This document shows, piece by piece, positions 6,919 to 13,893 of a stretch of DNA of 64,000 nt. The DNA comes from Amycolatopsis sp. CA-128772 (GTDB taxonomy: Bacteria > Actinomycetota > Actinomycetes > Mycobacteriales > Pseudonocardiaceae): positions 109,621 through 173,620 of the forward strand of contig NZ_PPHG01000073.1 of assembly GCF_002904295.1 (NCBI RefSeq). The letters run 5' to 3'. The translations under genes were made by a program, and so were the position numbers. A model generated the notes under the pieces. That model searched no databases and was not told where the DNA came from. It was given only the letters and a program-made list of their open reading frames with translations. How positions within the stretch are numbered: position 1 is the first letter of the stretch; each line of letters opens with the position of its first letter.

Positions 6919-7911
6919 TCAGGAGAGTTCGCGGAGGGCCATGGCGAGGCCGGCGAGGCGGTCGGTGGCGTCGGTGAGGGCCTGCTTGGAGGTGACCAGG
7001 CCGTCGCTGGAGGCGGCGACCGTGTGGCCGGCCGCGGCGACCAGGCCGCGGTAGCCCTCGAGGCCGTCGTCGAGCTGTTCGCGGAGCTTGCCGACCGCCG
7101 CGTCGAGGGCCGCCTGCTCGCGGGCGGGCGCGGAGTCGCGGCCGCGCTCGATCGCCTGGATGCGGGCCGCAAGGCCGCGCAACGCGGCCGCCGCTTCGGT
7201 GGCCGTCTGGCGGGCGTCCGCGACCGAGATCTCGGAAACGGGCGGTGTTCCTACCGAAGACGGCACCGACAGCTGGCGCAGCAGCTCGCCCAGGGAGGCT
7301 TCGCACTCGGCGAGCCGTTCCATCGGCTCGCGGGCCGCCGAGCGGGCCGGTGGCAACGGCGGCGGTCCGGCCGGGGCCGCCGGGATCGGGGTGCGCTTGA
7401 GGTCACGCAGCTTCAGGCCGGAGCGGACGCTGAACGTGCCGAAGATGACGGCTCCCGCGAACGCGGTGATCGCCTGCGGCATCATCGCGGCGCTGGTCGG
7501 GCTGAGCCAGCCGACGGCGGCGGCCACCGTCACGACCGCGCACAGGATCGTCAGGATGATCCACAGCGTCATCGCCTTCGACGTGCGGCGCTTGCGGCGT
7601 TCCAGCTTCGCGGCCGGGTGGTTCCAGCGGTCCCACTTCGCGCGGGCCTCGGCGAACGCCGGGACCTGGTTCGCCATCGAAGACAGCGACGCCGTCATGT
7701 CGGGCCGCCGGACCGGCGGCCGCTGCAGCGGGTTCGGCCGGGGCCGCGGAGGTGCCGCCTTCCCGCCGGCCTGCTCGGCCGGCGGGAAGTACTTCTGCAC
7801 CTTTTGGAGCTTTTCCTGGGCGCGCACGGCGTAGTCGGGCAGCTTCTCGATGTGCTTCTCCAGCTTCGCGCTCAGCTCACTGAAGTCGCGGCGTCGGCCC
7901 TGCTGCCCCAT
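6919..7911 (-). CDS. PspA-associated membrane protein (PspM-like)
   Basis: 330 aa. A soluble basic N-terminal part (1-115) precedes two adjacent transmembrane segments at about 120-142 (MTLWIILTILCAVVTVAAAV) and 148-170, then a long helical Ala/Leu/Glu-rich C-terminal tail likely to form coiled coil. The gene lies 31 nt after pspA in the order clgR-pspA-this, the same as Mycobacterium Rv2745c-Rv2744c-Rv2743c, where the third gene (PspM) is the integral-membrane partner of PspA. Identity is inferred from position and topology; sequence similarity to PspM was not tested. Expected role: anchoring or sensing for the envelope-stress PspA system. Confidence 0.65.
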   Translation of the reverse strand: MGQQGRRRDFSELSAKLEKHIEKLPDYAVRAQEKLQKVQKYFPPAEQAGGKAAPPRPRPNPLQRPPVRRPDMTASLSSMANQVPAFAEARAKWDRWNHPAAKLERRKRRTSKAMTLWIILTILCAVVTVAAAVGWLSPTSAAMMPQAITAFAGAVIFGTFSVRSGLKLRDLKRTPIPAAPAGPPPLPPARSAAREPMERLAECEASLGELLRQLSVPSSVGTPPVSEISVADARQTATEAAAALRGLAARIQAIERGRDSAPAREQAALDAAVGKLREQLDDGLEGYRGLVAAAGHTVAASSDGLVTSKQALTDATDRLAGLAMALRELS

Positions 7912-7942
7912 CTGCGCGCCCCCTCGGAACGGTCCGGCCCGG

Positions 7943-8782
7943 TCAGGCCGGGTTCTTGCCCTGCTCGGCCTGCACGCGCGCCTGGATCTCGCGCTGGATG
8001 TCGGCCGAGCTGCTCGCCGGCTTCTGGGCCGCGCCGCCGTCGGTCACCTGGGCGACCGAGTCACCGTGCATCGACGCGCGGATCTGCTGCAGCCGCGACT
8101 GGCCGGCCATCTGCGTGGTGGAGGCCTGAACCTCCATCATGCGCCCCTGGACCGAGTTCTGCGCGAGCTCCGCCGAGCCGAGCGCCGTGGTGTAGCGCTT
8201 CTCGATCTTGTCGCGGACCTCTTCCAGCGACGGCGTGTTGCCCGGCGCGGCCAGCTGGCTCATCTGGTTCAGCGAAGCGGAGACCTGCTCCTGCATCTTC
8301 GCCTGCTCCAGCTGCGAGAGCAGCTTGGTGCGCTCGGCCAGCTTCTGCTGCAGCATCTGCGAGTTGCGCTCCACGGCCTTCTTGGCCTGGGCCGCCGCCT
8401 GCAGCGACTGGTCGTGCAGCGTCTTCAGGTCTTCGATGCTCTGCTCCGCCGTGACGAGCTGCGTCGCGAAGCTCTCCGCGGCGTTCTCGAACTCGGTGGC
8501 CTTCTGCTCGTCACCCTTGGCGCGCGCCTCGTCGGCCAGGACCAGCGCCTGCCGGGTCGAGGCCTGCAGTTTCTCGACCTCGCCGAGCTGCCGGTTGAGC
8601 TTCATCTCCAGCTGCCGCTGGTTGCCGATCACGGAGGCGGCCTGCTGCGTCAGCGCCTGGTGGTTGCGCTGCGCCTCCTCGATGGCCTGCTGGATCTGTA
8701 CCTTCGGGTCGGCGTGCTCGTCGATCTTCGACGAGAACGCCGCCATCATGTACTTCCAGAACTTCACGAACGGGTTGGCCAT
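7943..8782 (-). CDS. pspA: Phage shock protein A / IM30 homologue
   Basis: 279-aa peripheral membrane protein that polymerises on damaged membranes. MANPFVKFWKYMMAAFSSKIDEHADPK opens with the amphipathic helix followed by the conserved start of the ESCRT-III-like coiled-coil hairpin, which runs as heptad-rich Ala/Gln/Glu helices to about 225. The C-terminal 50 residues are actinobacterial-type tail (the mycobacterial 35-kDa antigen is 270 aa). ATG follows CGGAGGAG directly. A candidate ECF promoter lies about 75-100 nt upstream and a strong terminator separates it from clgR, so it seems to have its own stress-responsive transcript. Confidence 0.92.
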   Translation of the reverse strand: MANPFVKFWKYMMAAFSSKIDEHADPKVQIQQAIEEAQRNHQALTQQAASVIGNQRQLEMKLNRQLGEVEKLQASTRQALVLADEARAKGDEQKATEFENAAESFATQLVTAEQSIEDLKTLHDQSLQAAAQAKKAVERNSQMLQQKLAERTKLLSQLEQAKMQEQVSASLNQMSQLAAPGNTPSLEEVRDKIEKRYTTALGSAELAQNSVQGRMMEVQASTTQMAGQSRLQQIRASMHGDSVAQVTDGGAAQKPASSSADIQREIQARVQAEQGKNPA

Positions 8783-8855
8783 CTCCTCCGCCTGCCTTCT
8801 TGCGTCCCACGGGCCTTGGTACTCGGGGTGGTGGGGCGTCGCTCCCCTGCACTAG

Positions 8856-8883
8856 CAACGCACCGACCCCGGCGTCGGGTTCC
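8856..8883 (-). promoter_or_regulatory. ECF (SigE-like) promoter of pspA
   Basis: On the minus strand GGAACC (8883-8878) and CGTTG (8860-8856) are separated by exactly 17 nt, fitting the GGAAC/CGTT pattern of SigE-type extracytoplasmic sigma factors. Mycobacterial psp genes are under SigE control, so the match is biologically expected. Confidence 0.5.
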
Positions 8884-8962
8884 ATCGTGTCAGGTCGGCC
8901 ACGTCCGTTCCAGGCGACCCCGGGGGATTTCAGGGTTCGCCCCTGATCACCCCCCGGGTAAA

Positions 8963-9001
8963 CGCCGACGGCCCCGGGCGGGTTGCCCGGGGCCGTCGGC
9001 G
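8963..9001 (-). terminator. 17-bp stem terminator after clgR
   Basis: A perfect 17-bp stem (8963-8979 with 8985-9001, starting CGCCGACGGCCCCGG) has a 5-nt loop and is followed on the minus strand by TTTACC. It begins 16 nt past the clgR stop and should uncouple clgR from pspA. Confidence 0.75.
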
Positions 9002-9016
9002 TGTTTCGCGCTGGAC

Positions 9017-9475
9017 CTACGCCGCGATCGTCGAGGCCAGCTTGGGCTGGCCGATCGTCGTGCGCAGGGTGGTGTTCATCCGTGGCGCCGGGGAAACCCG
9101 CAGGTCGGCGAGGTCGTTGCCGATCAGCTCCGACATCAGGCGACCGCCTTCGATGCCGGCCGCCGAGGCCTCGGCGCCGCGCTTCTCCCGCGGCGCGCCG
9201 TCCACGATCCGCTCGTCGACCGGTGCGACCTCGACGTTGTCGAGGGCCGAAACGTCCGCCGCCACGTTGTGCAGCAGCTCGCCGAGCGGAAGGTCCAGGG
9301 CCTGGCAGATGGACGCGAGCAGTTCGCTCGACGCCTCCTTCTGGCCCCGCTCCACCTCGGAGAGGTAGCCGAGGCTGACCCTGGCGGCGCGGGAGATGTC
9401 GCGCAGCGTACGACGCTGGTTGGTGCGGGCATGACGGAGCCGATCACCGATCGCCTCACGCAACAGCACGGTCAT
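9017..9475 (-). CDS. clgR: ClgR-type XRE transcriptional activator
   Basis: 152-aa Cro/C1-type regulator. The helix-turn-helix spans about residues 22-46 (RTLRDISRAARVSLGYLSEV), followed by ERGQKEASSELLASICQALDLPLGELL, the conserved second half of the ClgR/SCO family. ClgR activates clp protease and, in mycobacteria, pspA genes during envelope stress and is itself a Clp substrate; the C-terminus here ends in IAA, consistent with an exposed C-terminal degron. Start is ATG 9475 with GGGAGG 6 nt upstream; GTG 9478 directly before it is an alternative. Position ahead of pspA supports the assignment. Confidence 0.88.
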   Translation of the reverse strand: MTVLLREAIGDRLRHARTNQRRTLRDISRAARVSLGYLSEVERGQKEASSELLASICQALDLPLGELLHNVAADVSALDNVEVAPVDERIVDGAPREKRGAEASAAGIEGGRLMSELIGNDLADLRVSPAPRMNTTLRTTIGQPKLASTIAA

Positions 9476-9574
9476 CACGCGCCTCCCTTCCGAACAAGTA
9501 CCCCCTACGTTACCCAGAGCGGTGCCCCGGGCGCAGGAGTTGGGGTGTCCGTACGCCAAGGGCGAACGCCCGTT

Positions 9575-10210
9575 TCACGTCAGATGTTCCCCGAGCAGGG
9601 CGAATGCGGCCAAGACCGACTCGGTCCTGATCAAATCGCGGCCGCCGGAGAGGGCCAGGGTCCGGACTGTGCGTGTTCCCGGCCCGGCCAGCCCGACGTG
9701 CACGGTACCCGGTTCGACGCCGTCCTGCGCGGACGGACCCGCCACGCCGGTGAGCCCGAGGCCCCAGGTGGCGCCGCAGCGCTCCCGGGCCCCCTCGGCC
9801 AGCTGCGCGGCGACCTCGGGGTAAACGGCGCCGTGCTCGGCCAGCAGCCCGGGGTCGACGCCGGCCAGGGCGGTCTTCAGTTCGGTGGCGTAGACGACCA
9901 GGCCGCCGCGCAGGACCGCGCTCGCTCCCGGCACGCGGGCGAGGGTGGCGCAGACGAGCCCGGCGGTGAGTGACTCGGCGGCCGCGACGGTTTCACCCCG
10001 TGAGGTGAGGGTGGCGACGAGGACGGCGGCCTGCTCATCCCCGGCGACGGCCGCACGCGCAACCGGCTTGCGGGGCACAGCGGCGATCTGCTCATCCTCG
10101 GCGGACGGCGCGACCGGCTCGCCGGCCCCGGCAGCGGTCCGCTCGCCGCCCGCGGCAGGCGCAACCGGCTCGCCGGCCCCGGCAGCGGTCCGCTCGGCAC
10201 CCCCGGCCAC
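9575..10210 (-). CDS. cinA: CinA-like nicotinamide-nucleotide amidase with repeat-rich N-terminus
   Basis: The C-terminal about 150 residues are a complete CinA amidohydrolase domain: TVAAAESLTAGLVCATLARVPGAS carries the catalytic Ser segment, then GGLVVYATELKTALAGV and GLTGVAGP. The enzyme deamidates NMN for NAD recycling. The first about 60 residues are unusual: two near-identical GERTAAGAGEPVA units (33-bp perfect DNA repeat, period 51 nt) plus a decayed third. The GTG start lies one base after the pgsA stop (TGA-C-GTG), so the two are translationally coupled; an internal start just before the domain cannot be excluded. There is no N-terminal CinA MoCF-like domain, as usual for the short form. 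Confidence 0.82.
   Translation of the reverse strand: MAGGAERTAAGAGEPVAPAAGGERTAAGAGEPVAPSAEDEQIAAVPRKPVARAAVAGDEQAAVLVATLTSRGETVAAAESLTAGLVCATLARVPGASAVLRGGLVVYATELKTALAGVDPGLLAEHGAVYPEVAAQLAEGARERCGATWGLGLTGVAGPSAQDGVEPGTVHVGLAGPGTRTVRTLALSGGRDLIRTESVLAAFALLGEHLT
10113..10196. repeat. 33-bp direct repeat inside cinA
   Basis: Perfect 33-bp copies at 10113-10145 and 10164-10196 begin ACCGGCTCGCCGGCCCC; period 51 nt keeps the frame. They encode the Ala/Gly/Pro-rich repeat of the CinA N-terminus, a likely site of copy-number change by slippage. Confidence 0.85.
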
Positions 10211-10211
10211 G

Positions 10212-10853
10212 TCAGCTCCCGGTGACCCGGCGCCCGGCGGCCCGCAGCCGCACCGCCCGGACCAGGTAGTCCACCCCGGTCACCACCGTCAGCACCAGGG
10301 CCAGCCCCATCAGCGCCCACCGCACCGGGTCCGCCCCCACCGGCAGCGGCAGCAGGTACGCCACGATCGCCGCGATCTGGGCCATCGTCTTGGCCTTCCC
10401 GCCGCGGCTGGCCGGGATCACGCCGTGGCGGATCACCCAGAAGCGCAGCAGCGTCACGCCGATCTCGCGGACCGCGATGACGATCGTCACCCACCAGCCC
10501 AGCTCGCCCAGGACGCTCAGGCCGACCAGCGCCGCACCCGTCAGCGCCTTGTCCGCGATCGGGTCGGCGATCTTGCCAAAGTCGGTGATCAGGCCGTACT
10601 TGCGGGCCACCCAGCCGTCGAGCTGGTCGGTGGCCGAGGCGATCGCGAACAGCCCGGTCGCGATCGCGCGCCAGGTCGTGTCGTGGCCGTCGCCGACGAA
10701 CAGGGCGATCACGAACAGCGGCACCAGGACCAGGCGCGAAAGCGTCAGGAGGTTCGCGAGGTTGAGCGTCGGGACCGGGGTCGGCGCCGGGACCTGGGCG
10801 GGAGCGTCGCGCGTCAGGCCCTCGTCGGCGGCGTCGCTGGGGAGCGCACTCAC
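10212..10853 (-). CDS. pgsA: CDP-diacylglycerol--glycerol-3-phosphate 3-phosphatidyltransferase
   Basis: 213-aa integral membrane enzyme making phosphatidylglycerophosphate. The CDP-alcohol phosphatidyltransferase motif is visible as DQLDGWVARKYG...GKIADPIADK, with all Asp residues in the D-x2-DG-x2-AR-x8-G-x3-D-x3-D pattern. About five hydrophobic segments follow an N-terminal soluble tail of about 30 residues. GTG 10853 overlaps the rimO stop by 4 nt (GTGA), which fixes the start; the frame is open further upstream but only inside rimO. Operon rimO-pgsA-cinA. The same trio neighbours clgR in mycobacteria (pgsA3). Confidence 0.9.
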   Translation of the reverse strand: MSALPSDAADEGLTRDAPAQVPAPTPVPTLNLANLLTLSRLVLVPLFVIALFVGDGHDTTWRAIATGLFAIASATDQLDGWVARKYGLITDFGKIADPIADKALTGAALVGLSVLGELGWWVTIVIAVREIGVTLLRFWVIRHGVIPASRGGKAKTMAQIAAIVAYLLPLPVGADPVRWALMGLALVLTVVTGVDYLVRAVRLRAAGRRVTGS

Positions 10854-12277
10854 CGGTCGGCGTCCGGGGCCGCGCGGACGATCAGGTCCACGCCCGCCGA
10901 ATCCACGACCTCGCACCGCAGGAAGTCACCCACCTGCGTCTTCTCCGGCGCGTCCAGGATGACGCACTCGCCGTCGACCTCCGGGGCCTGGTGCGCCGCG
11001 CGGCCGGTGAGCTCGCCGTCGTCGTCCAGCTCCACCAGGACGTCGACGAACGTGCCGATCCGGTCCTCGGCGCGCTGCGCGGTCAGCTCCTCGACCAGCG
11101 CCGAGATCCGGGTGACGCGCTCCGCGACCACGTCGGGGTCGAGCTTGCCGTCGTAGGTTTCGGCTTCGGTGCCGTCCTCGTCCGAGTAGCCGAAGACGCC
11201 GACGGCGTCGAGCCGCGCGCCGGTCAGGAACCGCTCGAGCTCGGCCAGGTCGTGCTCGGTCTCGCCCGGGAAGCCGACGATCACGTTGGTCCGGATACCC
11301 GCTTCCGGCGCGTACTCACGGATCTGCGCGGTCAGCGCGAGGAACGAGTCCGTCGAGCCGAACCGGCGCATCCGCCGCAGCACCTGCTCGCTCGAGTGCT
11401 GGAAGGACAGGTCGAAGTACTCGGCGACGCCCGGCGTGGTCGCGATCGCCTTGACCAGCTGCGGGCGCGTCTCGGCCGGCTGCAGGTAGGAGACGCGGAC
11501 GCGCTCGATGCCGTCGATCCCGGCCAGCCGCGGCAGCAGCCGCTCCAGCGCGGTGGCGCCGTCGCGGCCGAAGTCCTTGCCGTAGGACGTCGAGTTCTCG
11601 CTGACCAGGAACAGCTCCTTCACGCCGTGCTCGGCCAGCCACATCGCCTCGGCCACGATCTCGTCGGGCTGCCGCGAGACGAACGAGCCGCGGAACGACG
11701 GGATCGCGCAGAACGAGCAGCGCCGGTCGCAGCCGGAGGCGATCTTCAGCGCGGCCACCGGCGAGTCGTCGAGGCGCGTGCGCAGCACCCGCGGGCCCCA
11801 GCCGTGGCCGGGGACCTCGACGGTCTCCGCGGCGGCGGGCCGCTCGACCGGGCTGATCGGCAGCAGCTTGCGGCGGTCACCCGGCGTGTGCGAAGCGATC
11901 TTGCGGCCCGCGACGACGTCGTCGAGCCGGTCGGAGAGCGCGGCGTAGTGGTCGAAGCCCAGCACCGCGTCGGCCTCGGGAAGGCTGTCGGCGAGCTCGT
12001 GCCCGTAGCGCTCGGCCATGCAGCCGACCGCGACGACCTTCTTGCCCGTGTCGGACGCGGCCAGCAGCGTGTCGACGGAGTCCTTCTTGGCCGATTCGAC
12101 GAAGCCGCAGGTGTTGACCACCACGACGTCGGACTCCTCGGGATCGGCCGCCAGCTCCCAGCCGCCGGCCGCCAGCCGGCCCGCGAGCTCCTCCGAGTCG
12201 ACCTCGTTGCGGGCACAGCCCAGGGTCAGCAGGGAGACGCGTCGGGTGGCAGCTGGGTCCGCGGCAGGGGAAGGCAC
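10850..12277 (-). CDS. rimO: Ribosomal protein S12 methylthiotransferase
   Basis: 475-aa radical SAM enzyme that methylthiolates an Asp of ribosomal protein S12. N-terminal MTTase domain with TLGCARNEVDSEELAGRL and VVVNTCGF, giving [4Fe-4S] cysteines; radical SAM motif SGCDRRCSFC (C-x3-C-x2-C) about residue 175; C-terminal TRAM domain ending VDLIVRAAPDADR. The frame is open another 160 codons upstream, but that part is antisense to the acetyltransferase gene. GTG 12277 is preceded by TACCCT at a distance of 7 nt, so the transcript is probably leaderless. First gene of the rimO-pgsA-cinA operon. Confidence 0.93.
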   Translation of the reverse strand: MPSPAADPAATRRVSLLTLGCARNEVDSEELAGRLAAGGWELAADPEESDVVVVNTCGFVESAKKDSVDTLLAASDTGKKVVAVGCMAERYGHELADSLPEADAVLGFDHYAALSDRLDDVVAGRKIASHTPGDRRKLLPISPVERPAAAETVEVPGHGWGPRVLRTRLDDSPVAALKIASGCDRRCSFCAIPSFRGSFVSRQPDEIVAEAMWLAEHGVKELFLVSENSTSYGKDFGRDGATALERLLPRLAGIDGIERVRVSYLQPAETRPQLVKAIATTPGVAEYFDLSFQHSSEQVLRRMRRFGSTDSFLALTAQIREYAPEAGIRTNVIVGFPGETEHDLAELERFLTGARLDAVGVFGYSDEDGTEAETYDGKLDPDVVAERVTRISALVEELTAQRAEDRIGTFVDVLVELDDDGELTGRAAHQAPEVDGECVILDAPEKTQVGDFLRCEVVDSAGVDLIVRAAPDADR

Positions 12278-12284
12278 GACGTTC

Positions 12285-12290
12285 AGGGTA
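12285..12290 (-). promoter_or_regulatory. -10 box of leaderless rimO
   Basis: TACCCT on the minus strand, 7 nt before GTG 12277. It fixes the rimO start. Confidence 0.5.
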
Positions 12291-12333
12291 GCCGCCGGTC
12301 CCGGGCGGGCCGACGACGGCGTAGCCCGGTTGT

Positions 12334-12353
12334 GTCCCCACGCGTACGGGGAC
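12334..12353. promoter_or_regulatory. Dyad between rimO and argA-like gene
   Basis: GTCCCC (12334-12339) and GGGGAC (12348-12353) are inverted around ACGCGTAC, between two divergent genes. It may be a regulator site or a hairpin in a 5' region. Confidence 0.3.
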
Positions 12354-12374
12354 GATGTGGCAGGGTGGACGATC

Positions 12375-12884
12375 GTGCCGTCCGACTCGCCCCGCCCGAC
12401 CGTCCGCCGCGCCCGCATCGCCGACGTCCGCAAGATCAAGGCCCTGGTCGACTCGGACGCCGGTCGCGTCCTGCTGGAGAAGGACCTGGTCACGCTGTAC
12501 GAGGACGTCCAGGAGTTCTGGGTCGCCGAGGTGGGTGACGAGGTGGTCGGCGCGGCCGCGCTGCACGTGCTCTGGGAGGACATCGCCGAGCTGCGCACCG
12601 TCGTGGTCGACAAGGCCGTCCGCGGCCAGGGTGTCGGGCGGGTGCTGGTCGCCCGGCTGGTCGACGAGGCACGTGAGCTCGGTCTCAGGCGGCTGTTCGT
12701 GCTGACCTTCGAGACGACCTTCTTCGCCGGCCACGGGTTCGTCGAGATCGACGGCACGCCGGTGTCCCACGAGGTCTACGAGGAGATGCGGCGCTCACAC
12801 GACACCGGCGTCGCGGAGTTCCTGGACCTGCCCTACGCCAAGCCGAACACCCTGGGAAATTCCCGCATGCTGCTCGAACTGTGA
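12375..12884 (+). CDS. argA: Amino-acid N-acetyltransferase (ArgA/N-acetylglutamate synthase type)
   Basis: 169-aa GNAT protein resembling the short mycobacterial N-acetylglutamate synthase Rv2747, which occupies the same place between ftsK and pgsA3. RRARIADVRKIKALVDSDAGRVLLEKDLVTLYEDVQEFWVAE is the typical N-terminal half; ELRTVVVDKAVRGQGVGRVLVARLVDEA is the acetyl-CoA site, followed by FVLTFETTFFAGHGFVEID. It lacks the amino acid kinase domain of classical ArgA. It starts arginine synthesis by acetylating glutamate. GTG 12375 is chosen because the conserved region begins soon after and CAGGGT stands 8 nt before it; the frame extends upstream into antisense of rimO. Confidence 0.8.
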   Translation: MPSDSPRPTVRRARIADVRKIKALVDSDAGRVLLEKDLVTLYEDVQEFWVAEVGDEVVGAAALHVLWEDIAELRTVVVDKAVRGQGVGRVLVARLVDEARELGLRRLFVLTFETTFFAGHGFVEIDGTPVSHEVYEEMRRSHDTGVAEFLDLPYAKPNTLGNSRMLLEL

Positions 12885-12974
12885 GGGAAAACCTCCTTTC
12901 GGGCGGTGACGTGCACCACCGTGCTACCGGAAGCTGATCGGGCATTCGTCCACCGATCGACGAGGAACACACTG

Positions 12975-13409
12975 ATGCGCACGACGCTGCGGAACCTGGG
13001 GGCCACCTTGGCGGTGGCCGTATCCGTCGGCGCGGGTGCCCTCTTGGGCACCGGCACCGCGGCGGCCGTCGACATTCCGACGGTCACCGACCAGTACCTC
13101 TTCTCGACGTCCCTCTCCGGCTTCGAAACGATCCGGAACTCCGCGCCCTACGCCGGCCAGCTCGACTGGTCGTCCGACGGCTGTTCGTGGTCGCCGGACA
13201 CGCCGTTCGGCTGGCAGTTCCTGCCGGGCTGCCACCGGCACGACTTCGGCTACCGCAACTACAAGAAGCAGGGCCGGTTCACCTCGGCGAACCGGCTGAA
13301 GATCGACGACAACCTGTATTCGGACCTGAAGAGCGTCTGCGGATCCAACATCGCCTGCAAGGGCGCGGCCTGGACGTACTACCAGGCGGTCCGCAAGTTC
13401 GGCGGCTGA
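12975..13409 (+). CDS. Secreted prokaryotic phospholipase A2
   Basis: 144 aa. A Sec signal peptide (basic start MRTTLRNL, hydrophobic core, GTAAA cleavage near residue 31) leads to a small enzyme with the prokaryotic PLA2 active site CHRHDFGYRNY: His89-Asp90 pair, Cys86. Cys70 and the two cysteines of VCGSNIACK allow two disulphides. It hydrolyses the sn-2 acyl chain of phospholipids outside the cell, Ca2+-dependent in homologues. ATG 12975 has ACGAGGAA upstream. It may be co-transcribed with the acetyltransferase gene 90 bp upstream or have its own promoter. Convergent with the next gene, 9 bp apart. Confidence 0.9.
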   Translation: MRTTLRNLGATLAVAVSVGAGALLGTGTAAAVDIPTVTDQYLFSTSLSGFETIRNSAPYAGQLDWSSDGCSWSPDTPFGWQFLPGCHRHDFGYRNYKKQGRFTSANRLKIDDNLYSDLKSVCGSNIACKGAAWTYYQAVRKFGG

Positions 13410-13418
13410 GGACACCGC

Positions 13419-13889
13419 TCAGCTGATCCGGACCGTCGCCTCCCCGGCGTCCTCGCTCACCGCCACCAGCTCGATCCGGCTGGCGGCGAACGAGGTCGCC
13501 TGCGGGCCGGTGCGCGGGCCGCTGTGGAGCTCGGCCGTGGTGCTTTCGCCGCGGCCGGGCTCCTTCAGCAGGAACGCCAGCGTGGCCTCGCCCTGCCAGA
13601 TGCACGTCATCCCGGGCCGGCACCGCGAGTCCTCGACCACTCTGGTGTAGCGCACGGTCAGGTCCTTCCCCTGCACCGCGGCCTCCTGGCCGAGGCGCAG
13701 CGTGACGTCCTGCCCGGCGGCCGCGCTCACGGCCGGCGATGACGGCGGCGCGGCGGGCCCGGCAGCAGGCTGCCCGGCGGCGACGGAGCTCCCGGCGCCC
13801 ACCGTGACGACGGCGAAGGCGAACAGTCCGGCTACGAATCGCGGTAGGTCCACGTGCTCAGGACGGAACCGGGCGAGCGCGGGTTGCAC
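13419..13889 (-). CDS. Secreted hypothetical protein with Cys pair
   Basis: 156 aa with an N-terminal hydrophobic segment (FVAGLFAFAVVTVGAGSSVAA, about 18-38) reading as a signal peptide, an Ala/Pro-rich linker and a beta-rich domain of about 95 residues. The sequence DSRCRPGMTCIWQGEA is a recurring pattern in small secreted proteins of unknown function (two cysteines, CxW). GTG 13889 lies 4 nt after the ftsK stop, so it is likely the distal gene of the ftsK transcript; GTG 13853 is an alternative start that would shorten the n-region. No enzyme activity is suggested. Confidence 0.6.
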   Translation of the reverse strand: MQPALARFRPEHVDLPRFVAGLFAFAVVTVGAGSSVAAGQPAAGPAAPPSSPAVSAAAGQDVTLRLGQEAAVQGKDLTVRYTRVVEDSRCRPGMTCIWQGEATLAFLLKEPGRGESTTAELHSGPRTGPQATSFAASRIELVAVSEDAGEATVRIS

Positions 13890-13893
13890 CGCT

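Noticed and set aside
9575..10210. Full-length CinA with MoCF domain
   Set aside because: The N-terminal part is a low-complexity repeat, so it is the short amidase-only form.
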